From: Sphagnum magellanicum
Taxonomy: Eukaryota > Streptophyta > Sphagnopsida > Sphagnales > Sphagnaceae
Length of the DNA: 64,000 nucleotides
Assembly: GCA_021904315.1 (NCBI GenBank)
Contig: CM038921.1
Location: 14,538,146-14,602,145, forward strand
Direction of reading: 5' to 3'
Shown: positions 12,385-23,074 of the stretch, in pieces
How the letters are laid out: every line of letters begins with the position of its first letter
How positions within the stretch are numbered: the stretch's first letter is position 1
The notes under the pieces: generated by a model
Databases searched by the model: none
The model's input: only the letters and a program-made list of their open reading frames with translations
Told to the model about the DNA's origin: nothing
Translations under genes and position numbers: made by a program

Positions 12385-14727
12385 AAAGAAGTTTAAGAAT
12401 AATGAATTTTTTCCCTAGAAAATTAATGATACTTTTTAATTTCCATTCGATGTATAGAGAACATAAGATAGAAGTGTAAATCGAAATAACAATCCTATAA
12501 CATATGTCTAAGGCACATTTTGGATCAACACACTTTGAATTTATTCTCATAAACTATCATGACCTATTAGAATTGTTTCACAATAGAAGAATCCTTCCCA
12601 CATTTATTTATAGTTTCCTATAACAAGGTTTGCTTCTTTCATTCCATCAATAGCAAAACACCATTCTTTTCCCACTAGAATCACCCATGAATCCTACTAG
12701 TTTTCAACATTTTCCAATTGTTAAATAACTTGGAAAGCCCCAACCTCCACCTTTCCCTAAAAGTTCAAACAAGAAAAGAAAACCCTCTTTTTAAAGTTCT
12801 ACAACAATGTGGATGAAAGAATTCCCTCATACAAATTTCACAATTCCCCACATTCAAGTTATGCAATTCTTGGAATTTCCACCAAAACAAATTTCACTTC
12901 CCATTCCTTCCCAATTCCAAGAAAACAAAAGTCATAATAACCTCAAGTATACGAAGCTTGAGGTTGTGAAACAATTTTAAGCCAACTTTCAAATCACTAA
13001 AGGTTTTCATAATTTCCAAATGAACTTATATTCTAAAAAAATTTACCTTTCTTGTGTTCAACCTAATCCTCCATATGCAACAAAAGAAGTTTATGAGAAT
13101 TTTGAACATAAACATAAAGTACTACTATCACATTGAAAGAAAATAGACTACCCGAAAGGCTCAAAGGAAATGTGTTAGTTTCCCAAACCAAACAAAAAAA
13201 TGTCCTTGTTCTAGCAATACGCCCCCTTTAAATTTTTTGTGATCACATCTATTTAACTTCCACATCATAAGTCACCTTTGACAATTAACGCACACCCAAA
13301 GGCTAAAAATCCACTCATAAAGCACACACTAATGAAAATATAAAGTATCACCAACATTCCACCATTGCAAATTTCTTCATGAATAACAATAAACAAAAAG
13401 AAATAACTTTCAACAAATTATTAAGGAGTGAAATTGTGGCCCTCGATCATTACTGTCCTCCAAGGGGTAAGACCAGGGGCCAAGGTTGACACATTATTAT
13501 TCTACAAAAAGAATTACCCTCACTAACTTTATTACAACTACTCAAGTAATAAATAAGAAATCATATAAGGGAAAATAAGGAAGATAATGGTCTGCTTCGC
13601 TCTTTTATAAGTAGTCTAAACCAAGAAGTAGGGAGTAGAACATAAGGAGGGGAACAATATGAAAAAGGGGAGAACATGATAATAGTTATTCTCCTGAATT
13701 TTGTAGTACTTTCAACATTCCTGGATAGTGCCTAGGGGATATTTAAACCTTTCTACCACTACTATCCTTCTTCCCCCATGCTTGTAGGTTTTCTAGTAGC
13801 TCTACCTACCACCTGTAACCTTCAAAGAGACCTTTTTTTCCTCCATACCATCTACAACTAGTTGTCTTCCTTCTAAGTTCCTACCCATTGCTTACAACAA
13901 TGCCTTCTAGCTTGCAAGAGGCAATTCGGTGATTTGTTCCCCTTCATTTCCACCACCAAATATTGGTTGTAACCTTCATGTGGCAATTAGTAGCTTAGTG
14001 CTCCAAAGAATAACCAATGGTCAACCCATTACTATTTGTCCTAGAAGAAATGCAAAGATACTAATTCAAGGAAACATCCTACTTACATAACATAAACTAC
14101 TTTACCTCCCACATTTAATACAATAACAATGCAACACAAAAGACTCGAGTTCTTCAACCATTTTTCATTAAAATCACACACAATGTACATACATATTTTT
14201 CCATTCCTCACATCACTCTCCAAGGGAAAATTCTACATTCCCCAAAAGTCTCAAATAATCAATCTAATTCTCCCAACATTTTCCTTAATCCCCTTTCCCC
14301 ACATCCCACACAAGGCCCACATTGACCCCTAAAAAATAGGGCTTTTATTTTAATCCCTTCCTAAAAATCTCTTAGATGATTGGGTGGATTACCCCCCCCC
14401 CCCCCCAAACCACTCACTAATTTGCGCTATGTAATCCTTCTAACTTCACCCCTTGGGTAAGGGATGGTAAGTTTACCACTAGTAATTACTAGTTACTAGA
14501 AAGCCTATGAAACTAAATAATATAAAGATTTCTACATGTTAACACAAACAATAGACACAATCTAATACAAAGAAACTATTATCATAGATAAACTCAACTA
14601 AACCCTCATGCTTCACATGATCATTAGGTGCCAAAAGTTTTGGCATTTTCTACTTATCATCATGTATAACCTTTCATCCATTATGTTAAATCATCATTTA
14701 GCATATTCCAAATACAATTTGACACCA
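12385..14727 (-). repeat. 5' LTR of the gypsy element, interrupted
   Basis: This copy matches 5510-6747 in two blocks, 12385 to about 13411 and about 14546 to 14727. The middle is sequence absent from the other LTR. Its inner edge touches the primer-binding site. Confidence 0.8.
13412..14545. mobile_element. Insertion of about 1.1 kb inside the right LTR, family unknown
   Basis: Comparison of the two LTRs shows that this stretch exists only in the right one. Near its left end is TCCTCCAAGGGGTAAGACC. Near its right end the complementary strand reads CTTACCCAAGGGGTGAAG, a weak inverted similarity (CCAAGGGGT). A poly-C run lies at about 14393-14406. No coding frame is convincing. It may be a non-autonomous element or a solo LTR of another family. 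Exact edges are uncertain by a few tens of bases. Confidence 0.5.
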
Positions 14728-14728
14728 C

Positions 14729-14838
14729 ACATAATGAAAAACAATTGTGATCATAGTAGTTTAATGGAAATATGTCCTTAGTCATTTTCATTTGTAAATA
14801 AACATGGAATACAACAAATTGTCTATGAAGTGACAAAT
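14729..14838. repeat. Right copy of the ~100-bp direct repeat bordering the gypsy element
   Basis: It begins CATAATGAAAAACAATTGTG and ends GAAGTGAC. It aligns with 5407-5509, sharing blocks such as TAATGGAAA, ATGTCCT(A/T)AGTC and AACATGGA. It starts one base beyond the outer LTR end. Confidence 0.7.
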
Positions 14839-14879
14839 TGGTCGGCACCTTTTGCAAACACCATCCCAAAGATCTCTTG

Positions 14880-15240
14880 TTGTCATTGTTGATCTTTTTC
14901 TTGTTTCTAATATCTTCTTCGTATTGTCCATGGTCTCTTCTCTTTGTTTATTGTTTACGATCTTTTCTTCTTCTTGTGCATGATCTTTTTCTTCTTCTTC
15001 TTGTTCACAAGCTATTTCTTTTCATTCCTCTTCTCATCATTGTTCATGATCTTCTTTTTCTTCTTTGTCTTATCCACGACCTTCTTATTCTTCTTCATTT
15101 GATTGTTCATCATCTTTTCTTCTTATTCACAAGGTCTTCTTTCTCCTTGTTGACAATCTTTTATTCTTTTTCTTATTGTTATCCATGATCTCTACTACTT
15201 CTTCTTGTTCATGAACTTTTTCTTCTTCTTCTCATGATCT
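14880..15240. repeat. Degenerate TTC-rich minisatellite
   Basis: Units resembling TTGTTCATGATCTTCTTCTTC recur irregularly, with runs of TTC between them. The open frames across it consist of low-complexity leucine/phenylalanine or glutamate/lysine runs and are not taken as genes. Confidence 0.7.
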
Positions 15241-15799
15241 CCTTTTTTTAAAATTCCTTCCATTAGAAAGTATATTGGTTTTTGTTTGGGTAATGTATCA
15301 TGTATTTCTTCTCTCTCAACAAATCAACAACGTTTACAAACACGTGGAAAACTACTTGTGACCATGGTTTTGCATCTTGGGAAAGGGCATGCATCCACAC
15401 AAAAGTGTCATGTGTGTGCTACCTCCCACAACATTGCCATTGGAACATTCCCACCTCCAATGGCAATGTCATCAAGAGTGGACCCAAGAAAACTAGTAGC
15501 CCCAACAAAACAAAATCCTAGATAAAAAGTTGATTGCTTGCTCAATATGCAATATCTTTTGCTTAGAATGGAAACAGAAAAATGGAGGGAGACACAAGAA
15601 TAAGAGATTGATTGACATCATTAGGTGCAATTCATCATTTGTGGAATAGTACTACATTTTTGCACTTGTATACAACTACTATATATTACACCCATTGCAA
15701 GAACTCGTATGAATTTGAAAATCCAAATGGGAGTGGATTTCTGCCATGTGAAGTGACACCCTAGCATGGGCCACATGGTAATGAAAACTCTTGAACATT

Positions 15800-15915
15800 T
15801 TGTACAGAGGTGATGAAGAAGGTGTAGAGCCAGATGATGTCACTTTTTGTTTGTCAAGTCTTTCAACTTGTAGCCATGCAGGTCTGGTACATGAAGGATT
15901 GATTGTGTTGTTATG
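15800..15915 (+). pseudogene. PPR-protein gene fragment
   Basis: The translated stretch EGVEPDDVTF, then a slightly disturbed core, then CSHAGLVHEG closely matches one pentatricopeptide repeat of the plant PLS type (usual form EGVxPDxVTFxxxLSACSHAGLVDEG). Stop codons lie on both sides and no further intact repeat was seen. It is a remnant of a gene for an organelle RNA-binding PPR protein, probably a duplicated fragment. Confidence 0.8.
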
Positions 15916-15999
15916 GTTCCATAAGTGCAGTTTACAAAATTTCTGCAAAATTAGTATAGTGGGGAGGTTCTGCTGTCAGTGTGCTCTGCCCCAGACCTC

Positions 16000-16960
16000 G
16001 GGCACAATGGTTTGAACTTTGAACGTCTCTAGAAGTAGAGTGTTCACTTGTGAAACTTTTCATTACCCCCACTTTTCAATTGTGCTTTCTTGTGGCTATT
16101 GGAATTTGCGGTTTAAGCCTTTTGTTTCATAATTTCTGAAGCAACTTGAATCGTATTTATTGTGAAATGTTTACCATGAAATTATTCACCTATCCCAAGT
16201 GCAAACATTGTTTTGAAAATTGGGATAGGAGTGCTGCAAAATGTTGCAAGGTGTTGCAAAAGGAGAGGCTCTAAGGTGATATAAAAATGATATTATAAGA
16301 ACTGCAAAAAATTATATAGTCACAATTTCCAAAGCTGTCGTGGGAGGATAAATCATGACAATGGATTAGGGATATGTTAATGATTATCATAGTACCTTGG
16401 CAGCTTCGACACATATCTGTAGAATAATTAATTAATCTTGAAATTTTCATTTCAACAAATAGATTATTCTTTGAAGATACAGTATTGTCCTTCAAAACTT
16501 TTTTTCATTTTTTTTGAATTTTTTCTTCAACATTTCTGAAAATAATATAATTAATGTCAAAGCTTCAAAGTTAGTAGCGAATTATTGGTTTATAATTGAC
16601 ACAACCATTTGGCAATTCACCTAGTATTCAGATATATCCCACCTTTCCATCTAAATCTACAATTCATGCATCATTTTATTGGAGATTTTGAAAGAGAAAC
16701 TGCATGTGTGTAGGGTAACAATTCTAGTTCAAACTGGCAATCCAATCTGGCATGTGACAACAACTGCAGACGTACCTCTCTATGCCCAAATGGATGGATG
16801 TCCAAGAGCACCAAATCATGCACAAAACCAGAAGAAAGGGAGAGTTTTGTCATTTCATCATCATCTTGAGTGTCCAACTTTGAGTACTAATAATAGTCAT
16901 TTCAATCTGTACACAAATATGTCCAATAATTCTTTTTCTCCCATGGACTTGGGTTTTAGG
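16000..16960. other. Spacer without recognised gene
   Basis: AT-rich sequence with only short open frames of no recognisable family. It lies between the PPR fragment and the satellite-like array near the 3' end of the WRKY gene. Confidence 0.5.
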
Positions 16961-16969
16961 ATTTAGGAT

Positions 16970-17540
16970 TTAGGCTCTACAAATTTGTTCTCAAAAACCT
17001 GAATCTAAGATGCTCAAGCCACTATGGATTGATGGACCAAGGGGCCCAATTTCCATCTGAGATCAAATCTAGTTGCCTGCAGATCATGGAGATGAAATCC
17101 AATCCAGTTGCTTATGGATGACCAAGATCAAATTGTGTCACCTGCAATCGACTTGCAGTTTCTGCAAATGTTCTAAAAAACTTGAAGCTAAGGATGATGC
17201 TCAAGCACGATGGATTGACTAGGGCCTTCTCTTCTGCAATGTTCTCAAAAACTTGAAGCTAGGATGCTCGAGTAATATGAACCCACTATCCATTGTAGAT
17301 AGCTGAGATCAAATCCAGTCACCTGCAGATCACTGAGATGAAATACAAGTTTGCCAATGGATGGCCGAGATCAAATTTTGTCACCTGCAATGGACTTGCA
17401 GTTTCTGCAAATGGTCCCAAAAATCTGAAGCTAGGGATACTAAGGATGCTCAAGTACTATTGTGGGGCACTTTTGAAAATGTTCTCAGAAACCTGAAGCT
17501 TATAAGCTGGCTCAAGTACTATGGAGTGGTGCCATTTAAC
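16970..17540. repeat. Complex tandem repeat 3' of the WRKY gene
   Basis: One module, approximately TTCTGCAAATGTTCTCAAAA then CCTGAAGCTAGGATGCTCAA, occurs about five times (near 16977, 17160, 17233, 17400 and 17465). A second module containing GAGATCAAATCCAGT and CACCTGCAAT-GACTTGCAG alternates with it. The higher-order period is about 240 bp. It ends about 325 bp beyond the WRKY stop codon. Confidence 0.75.
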
Positions 17541-17865
17541 AAGAATCTGGGGTAATTAGAGTTGCTGCAGTTTAGACTTCACTATCACAAAATGGAGATC
17601 TGAATTGCAGCAGATTCCTCCCCCAAGTCTGCAATGGGTAAAAAGACAGAGGAAAGTGCAGGCAGTGTGGCATGGTAGTAATTTATGGCATGATTTGGTG
17701 ACACCCATGAGACACAAATCATGTGTTTGACTGACACCCAGGAGACCATCAATGTCTATCTCTTTCAAAAGGATTCTAGAGGAAAAAGAATGGCTCCAGA
17801 AAAACACATGAGATTTGAGAACTTGTGATTTGTGGCAAGCAATTTTGTTGGTGTGCTGTGTTGTC

Positions 17866-19500
17866 TCAAGCTGTTGTTGTTATGACTGCATAATTATTTA
17901 GAGCAGTGCTGATGGAAGGAGGAGTAGTACTGCTGCGAGGGTGGCTGTGTTCACCTTCATAGGTGACAATGAGCATGGATGAATCGTCCAAGGATCGCTC
18001 CACATGCTTCCTTGCAGGACAATTCCTCATGCTACTGCACTTGTAGTAACCCCTGCCAAGAAAGGAGAAGACACAAGAAAAGCTTAGAATTATCAAAGTT
18101 CCAGTCAAGAAGCTTTGTCAAGCAAGTTTTTGTCAAGCTTTCAGCTGTCAAGTTTCTTCTGTCAAGCTTGATATGTCATGCTTTTGTTTCTTCCTATACA
18201 AAACTACATGCATGGGAAATTGTGAAGAAGCTGTCAGATTGAAAGCTTCGGTTGGGGTTGGATCAATGGAGGAGAGAGATGGGTACCTTGGATGTGGGGA
18301 GCCTTTAATGGGCTTTTGGCCGTACTTGCGCCAGGAGTAATCATCAGGAGGAATATCAGCAAGCTTGTTGCTGATTGCTGGCACCCTGATTGTCCTCTTC
18401 ACTCTCAATTTTCTGTGTGCAAAGCCAAAAAAAAAATTCATTGTCCATAGCCAGAACAGCAGCAGCAACAGCAATTGACCGCAAACATTGATTCCCCTCA
18501 CTTTCTGTCTGTGGAACAAGAGTGAGGGATTAGGGTTTTGTGACCGTCAGAGAGGGGCTGGGAAGATTGAGTTTAACTAATACCTTCGCTTGGAGCAATG
18601 GCAGCGGCCTAACCGCTCACTGGTACAAGAATGGCCGCCACCATTCTCATCAGGTTTGCTGCTGCAGGATTTCTTTTTGCCTGCTGCTGTATGCACCGCA
18701 GCTACAGCTTGGGGTAGTAGTAGCCAGCCGGCTGCAGCTTGATTTCCTGCATTCAGATCCTGCTGTATGTTGGCAATAGAGAAGGACTTGTTGGTAGTGG
18801 AATGAAGCGGAGGACGATGATGTCCTCCTCCTCCTCCTGCTCCCGAGGTCATGGAATTCTCCAAGCTCATGCTCATGCTGCTGCTGCTGCTACGGTGGTT
18901 TTGTTTCTCCATTTGCTGTTGAATTTGCAGTTGGAGCTGGGGATGGAGCTGCTGCTGCTGCTGCTGCTGTTGGATCTGTTGTTGGGTATGTCGATACTCA
19001 TGCGGAGGAGGTGGTGCAGCAGAAACCACTTCACTAGGCACCTCTTCAAGAAATTTCACATTCGTGATCTCCTTCTCCTTCAGCTGCTCCTTGGACAGCT
19101 GCTTCCGCTTCAACTCATCCTCTTGCGCGAAATTGGCACTCTGGAAGAACACATACTCGAAGCCTGCAATCATAGGATTGATCCGAGCTGCAGTTGCTCT
19201 CCGAAACCTGGCGTGTCCCCTACAGCTCGTCCGACTACTACACAACTTCGACACCTGCACTTTCTGGAACTTGCAACGTTCGGCATCAGCGGCACTCATC
19301 ATCCTCTCCTTGCCATGTCCACCAGCTTCTTGCAAGCACTGCTGCTGCTGCTGTTGTTGCTGCTCCTGGTGCTGGTGCGATAACATCTGCAATAACCTCC
19401 TAGCACTATCTATCCCCATCCTCGCCGCTTCCTGCGCTTCGTAGCTGCTCATGTCCCTATCCCTCTTACCTAAGCTACTATACTCCATAACCTCCACCAT
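17866..19500 (-). CDS. WRKY transcription factor, group IId, three exons, 409 aa
   Basis: Exons on the minus strand are 19500-18584, 18412-18287 and 18052-17866, all GT-AG and in phase. The WRKY domain (about residues 325-385) has WRKYGQK at 333-339 and a C-X5-C-X23-H-X-H zinc finger (C353, C359, H383, H385). It is preceded by the group IId plant zinc-cluster region ending [15 protein letters not shown], a likely nuclear signal. The second intron splits the domain at SPHPR/GYYKC, the R-type position. The N-terminus ([20 protein letters not shown]) and HARFRR near residue 100 fit the IId N-terminal helix and calmodulin-binding motif, though the latter is diverged upstream of HARFRR. Glutamine tracts lie at 46-54 and 173-184. 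The family binds W-boxes in the nucleus and acts in stress, defence and development. Confidence 0.95.
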
Positions 19501-19639
19501 GTCTACAAACTGCTGTCTCCACTAAACTAAGAAGCTCAGCTCAGCTCCTTCTTCTTGTTCACGTTCTCGTCTCTAGCTCCTCCACCTCCTTCTCCACCAC
19601 CTCGTCCCTAGCTCCTTCTTCTCCACCTGGTCTCTAGCT

Positions 19640-19675
19640 CCGTCTTCTTCTTCTTCTTCTTCTTCTTCTTCTCCA
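19640..19675. repeat. TTC microsatellite in the WRKY 5' leader region
   Basis: A (TTC)n run lies about 150 bp upstream of the WRKY start codon, within CT-rich sequence. On the transcribed strand it reads as a GAA-rich purine leader. Confidence 0.75.
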
Positions 19676-19765
19676 CTTGGTCTCTAGCTGCTTCTCTTCT
19701 GATACCTATTACTCATGAACAAAACAGGCTTGGAATATTACCAACAACAAACCCACCATCTTTCC

Positions 19766-19771
19766 TTTATA
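19766..19771 (-). promoter_or_regulatory. TATA-like box of the WRKY gene
   Basis: The minus strand reads CATATAAAGG 266 bp upstream of the start codon. A start of transcription about 30 bp downstream would leave a leader of roughly 230-240 nt. This is inferred from sequence only. Confidence 0.5.
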
Positions 19772-19943
19772 TGATCAAGCTTCACTACAACAACAACAAC
19801 AACAAAAAACAAAAAACATAGGCTAACAACAACAAGATGATGCATGATCGCTCCATCGATCCTAGTCTTGTACCCGGCTGCTGCTGCTGCTGCTCATCAC
19901 TCCATCATCGATCAGGCCTGAGAACTACGACCACAAACATTTG

Positions 19944-19949
19944 TTGACT
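19944..19949 (+). promoter_or_regulatory. W-box upstream of the WRKY gene
   Basis: TTGACT matches the WRKY recognition core TTGAC(C/T). It lies about 175 bp upstream of the TATA-like box. WRKY genes are often self- or cross-regulated through such sites; use here is inference. Confidence 0.4.
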
Positions 19950-20216
19950 TGAGTGATGGAGTGTAGCTAAAAGGCACGAGGCGTCGTCACACCACCCATG
20001 GTGGCTTCTAAACCCACACAACCACAAGCTAGCTAGCTATGGCTAGAGCTTAGACTAGCAGCAGCTATTGCCTATTTTGCCAAAGCTTGCTTTCTTTCTT
20101 TCTTTCTTTGTAGATCATGATGTAAGTAAAACCCTTCCCCTCTAATTTTTTTTCAAAAAAAAAAAAAAAGAGAAGGTAGGGATGAGAGAACCCACCCACA
20201 ACAAGTACAAGGCAAA

Positions 20217-20541
20217 TAAAAGCACTTGAACACATTTCATGAAGAACCATAATAATCAAGACACCGCTAATTACACTAATCAAATACAAGATCATAATAC
20301 ACTAAAACAAATGGAAGATCATAATACACTAAACAAATGGAAGATTGTAAACTGAAAACATGTCGTCTTTCACAAATTGGCTAGTGACAAACAAGAGCAC
20401 ATTTCATGAAAAAAAACATAACAATCAAGAACTGTTCTAATTAATACATTAATCAAATAGAAGATCATAATACACTAAACACAATAAAAGATTGTAAATT
20501 AAAAAGGTGTTGTCTGTCACAAATTGGCTAGTGATGAAAGT
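20217..20541. repeat. Tandem duplication of about 170 bp
   Basis: Two diverged units share AGCACATTTCATGAA, AGATCATAATACACTAAA, GATTGTAAA and TCACAAATTGGCTAGTGA in the same order. A smaller internal duplication of AAGATCATAATACACTAAA occurs in the first unit. Confidence 0.75.
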
Positions 20542-20629
20542 GCACTGGCTATGATGTGTGGAAGAGATGAGTGAATTTTTTTTCCTCAAGTAAGTCTGCT
20601 GGTGAGCAAAGTTTTTTTTTGGTTTTGGG

Positions 20630-20790
20630 GGGTAATTTTGTGTTATAGTCAAAGTGGTGATCATCCACAAGAAGATTTTTAGCCAATTTTGGTTACAACC
20701 TAAATATGAAAATAATAAAAATTTAAAAACATCATTTTCATATTTTTGGCTACGTACTTGAACCATGTATAATAAATCTCAGCCAAACTC
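20630..20790. repeat. Dispersed TAGCCA-hairpin repeat, copy 1
   Basis: The order of motifs is TTTTGTGTTATAGTCAAAG, GTGGTGATCATCC, AAGATTTTTAGCCAATTTTG, CCTAAATATGAA and ATATTTTTGGCTA. The same order recurs near 21.6, 58.0 and 58.4 kb, which defines a short interspersed family with an inverted TAGCCA/TGGCTA core. Confidence 0.65.
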
Positions 20791-20879
20791 TCGCTTCTTG
20801 GAAATCTGGAAAAGCACATGATTTTAGCACTTTTAATTTTCTGATACAGCATTTTGGCTAATATATAGCCAGAAAAAAA

Positions 20880-20909
20880 GGGGGAGGGGAGGGGAGGGGA
20901 GGGGGGGGG
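20880..20909 (+). other. G-quadruplex-capable G-run
   Basis: Five successive G4-G5 blocks separated by single A residues, followed by a run of nine G, meet the usual intramolecular quadruplex pattern. The tract lies about 1.4 kb 5' of the WRKY start codon. Confidence 0.7.
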
Positions 20910-21594
20910 TGCTGGTGAGGATCCCCAGCATTAATTAATTAGCATTAAATGGCAACCCTCCTAAGTGGGTTGTAAATTTGTGGCGACCTATAAAAAGGAT
21001 TTTTCATGGAAAGGAAATAAAATGAAATGAAATAAGCCAGACTTCAAAGGAAAAAAAAAAATTCCAATTTGTAAAATATTTTTATAATAAATTCCAGCAG
21101 GTAGCAAAGAATATAGAAAGATTTTGATTTTATTCTACTTTCATATCTAGTATATGGCCAAATCTGGCTAAATAATTTATGGATGATTGTCACTTCAGCC
21201 TACTTCACAAAATTGGAAAAAAAACCCGTGTCCGGGTAACAGTAGAAACGTGCCTATATCTGGTGAACTCTTTTTTTAGGTGTGATTAATTCTGGCCAAA
21301 TTTTTTAGGATTTTTACAGATTTTTTTCGCCATTTTTCGAAATAAAAACAATTAAACTAACCACTTCTAGACCTAGGCACTTCATAGGTCATCACTTGTA
21401 GCGGCACTTTGTAAATAAAATAAAATGCTAAAGCCCACCTAGGACAATCGCCATTTAATGGCCAATCTATGAGTCGCCATTTAATGCCAATTTAAAAGAT
21501 GGGGGATCCTCGCCAATAAATGAGTAATTCTTTATTAAAAAATGCTATTGTCACGTGTGTCCAATAGTCACTTGCGAAGAAGTGTTTTTTGGGT

Positions 21595-21760
21595 CAATTT
21601 TGTGTTGTAGCCAAAGTAGCCATGAAGCACAAAAAGATTTAGCCAGATTTTTGGCTACAAGCTAAAAAAAATAAAACCAATTTAAAAAAAAACATCCTTT
21701 TAATATTTTTCGCTTGAACTATGTATCAAAAATGGCTATTTCTTCTTAATTTTTGGTTTA
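21595..21760. repeat. Dispersed TAGCCA-hairpin repeat, copy 2
   Basis: It contains TTTTGTGTTGTAGCCAAAGT, AAGATTTAGCCAGATTTTTG then GCTACAAGCTAAA, and an AT-rich stretch ending in ATATTTTTCG. The order of motifs is as in the copy at 20630-20790. Confidence 0.65.
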
Positions 21761-22014
21761 ATTATGGGTATTGAAATCTTCGCAAAGCACACATGATCAG
21801 GAGTCGCCACGTGGACAAAAGGACGAACAAGACGTACGCACAAGGACTGACGAGGAGGAAGAAGAAGAAGGTCGGGACCTCTGCCCGCTGCCCGGATCCA
21901 AAAAAACAAAGTGGGGGCGGGCCCATGGGTAACTGGTCTGGGGAGTTTGACCTAGTGGTCACTAGGTACTTCCATCGGTCTTCTTCGTAACTGTCAAATA
22001 CGCTTTTCAGCTTT

Positions 22015-22056
22015 GGTTACCGTTACCATTAACGGCCCGTTAAGGGTACCGTTAAG
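22015..22056. promoter_or_regulatory. Cluster of AACGG/CCGTT cores with a palindrome
   Basis: Within about 42 bp there are four AACGG or CCGTT cores, including the palindrome TTAACGGCCCGTTAA. AACGG is the core of the plant MSA element bound by three-repeat MYB factors in G2/M genes. No gene start was recognised nearby, so the role is unknown and it may equally be the terminus of a mobile element. Confidence 0.35.
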
Positions 22057-22265
22057 AGGGTTTTTAATTCTTGGGGGGTTGGGGGGGGGACATGGTAATT
22101 AAATATTCCAAATTTCATCTCATTTGCTTCTAAATATTATAAATATCTCATATAATTTAGACTAAATCAGGGTCTTTGAGTCCAAATCTAACATTTCTTG
22201 GGAAAATTTATATATTTTTCAATTGTTGTAAATTCCAATCTTACTAGGTTGAATTTGCTCATTTG

Positions 22266-22289
22266 ATATTGGGAGGGGGGGGGGGGGGG
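22266..22289 (+). repeat. Poly-G run
   Basis: A nearly uninterrupted G run followed by further G-rich sequence. Such runs are error-prone in sequencing, so the length is uncertain. Confidence 0.7.
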
Positions 22290-22697
22290 CGTTGGGGTGT
22301 GTGGGGCATGGGCGGGAGTTAGAATTATATGATTTTGCACTTCCCTTAAATAGTGATTGAGGGCTTAAGTCTTTGTTACGCTCGTTTTACTTCCAATTAA
22401 AGTCAGATTGGGTTGAGTGTATTCACCCATGAATGAGATTACAAAACAAAGTATTGGATTCAAAGTTTGCACATTCAAAAATCTTTGAAAAAACTTTCAA
22501 GCAAGGGACCCTAATAAATTGAAGTGAGTGATCAGCTTCCTCAGCTTGCACTCTAAATGGATAGTTTGGCTTGGTGCGACCTAGCACCGATGGAACACAC
22601 CACCCCTCTTTCACATTTTTTGAGGCCATCTAGTTGGATGGACCCCAATTCTATAACCCCTCACACACTTTTAGAGTTCTCTGATATGGGGAGGTTA

Positions 22698-23071
22698 TAG
22701 CATCTCCAGCGGTGCTCAGTATGTGATCCTGTAAATTAAAATTGGATGAAGAAAAGTCAAATTACGTTGGGAAAATGGTTTTGGCCCTACATAATTCTAC
22801 AGTTTGCGGTGGCTGGTAAATGACACAGCATTGGTGTGGACAACAGAAAAGAGTGTAATAAATATGATCTGAACTACTGCTGCTCCGTGTTTCTTGTTGG
22901 CCTATCATAATAATTCGTCCAGATGGTTTGCTATTACCTAGTAGTTCCACACCTATTTGTTGTCCACCAGTTTCAGTTGTACGGGTCACCGTTGCAAAAA
23001 AGAAAATAACTAAACTTGGATGTGAAAAGTATTTTTGCAGGGTCACATACGGAGCACAGCTACAGATGCTC
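22698..23071. mobile_element. PIF/Harbinger-type MITE, copy 1
   Basis: The 374-bp element is flanked by TTA at 22695-22697 and 23072-23074, the target duplication typical of PIF/Harbinger elements. Its left end TAGCATCTCCAGCGG is inverted-similar to the right end CAGATGCTC. It aligns along its length with 25614-25980, sharing AAATTGGATGAAG, AAGAGTGTAATAA and GGGTCACATA. It has no coding capacity. Confidence 0.85.
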
Positions 23072-23074
23072 TTA

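Larger units (their letters stand above)
5510..14727 (-). mobile_element. Ty3/gypsy LTR retrotransposon, degenerate
   Basis: Two diverged direct repeats bound the element: the 3' LTR at 5510-6747 and the 5' LTR at 12385-14727. On the minus strand the LTR begins TGATGTC/TGGTGTC, and the left copy ends CA. Immediately inside the right LTR is a primer-binding site for initiator methionine tRNA. In minus-strand order there are gag CCHC knuckles, an aspartic-protease remnant, reverse transcriptase, RNase H and an integrase core, which is the gypsy order. Stop codons, frameshifts and changed catalytic residues show it is dead. LTR divergence implies an old insertion. Its internal length is about 5.6 kb. 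Confidence 0.85.

Noticed and set aside
14838-15188. 116-codon leucine/phenylalanine-rich open frame
   Set aside because: It translates a TTC-rich minisatellite; the apparent membrane segments are a composition effect.
15286-15525. Open frame upstream of the PPR fragment
   Set aside because: It might be an eroded earlier part of the PPR gene, but no repeat signature is clear enough.
18739-19383. 214-codon open frame, plus strand
   Set aside because: It is antisense to WRKY exon 1 and consists largely of leucine, alanine and serine runs from the reversed CAG/CTG tracts.
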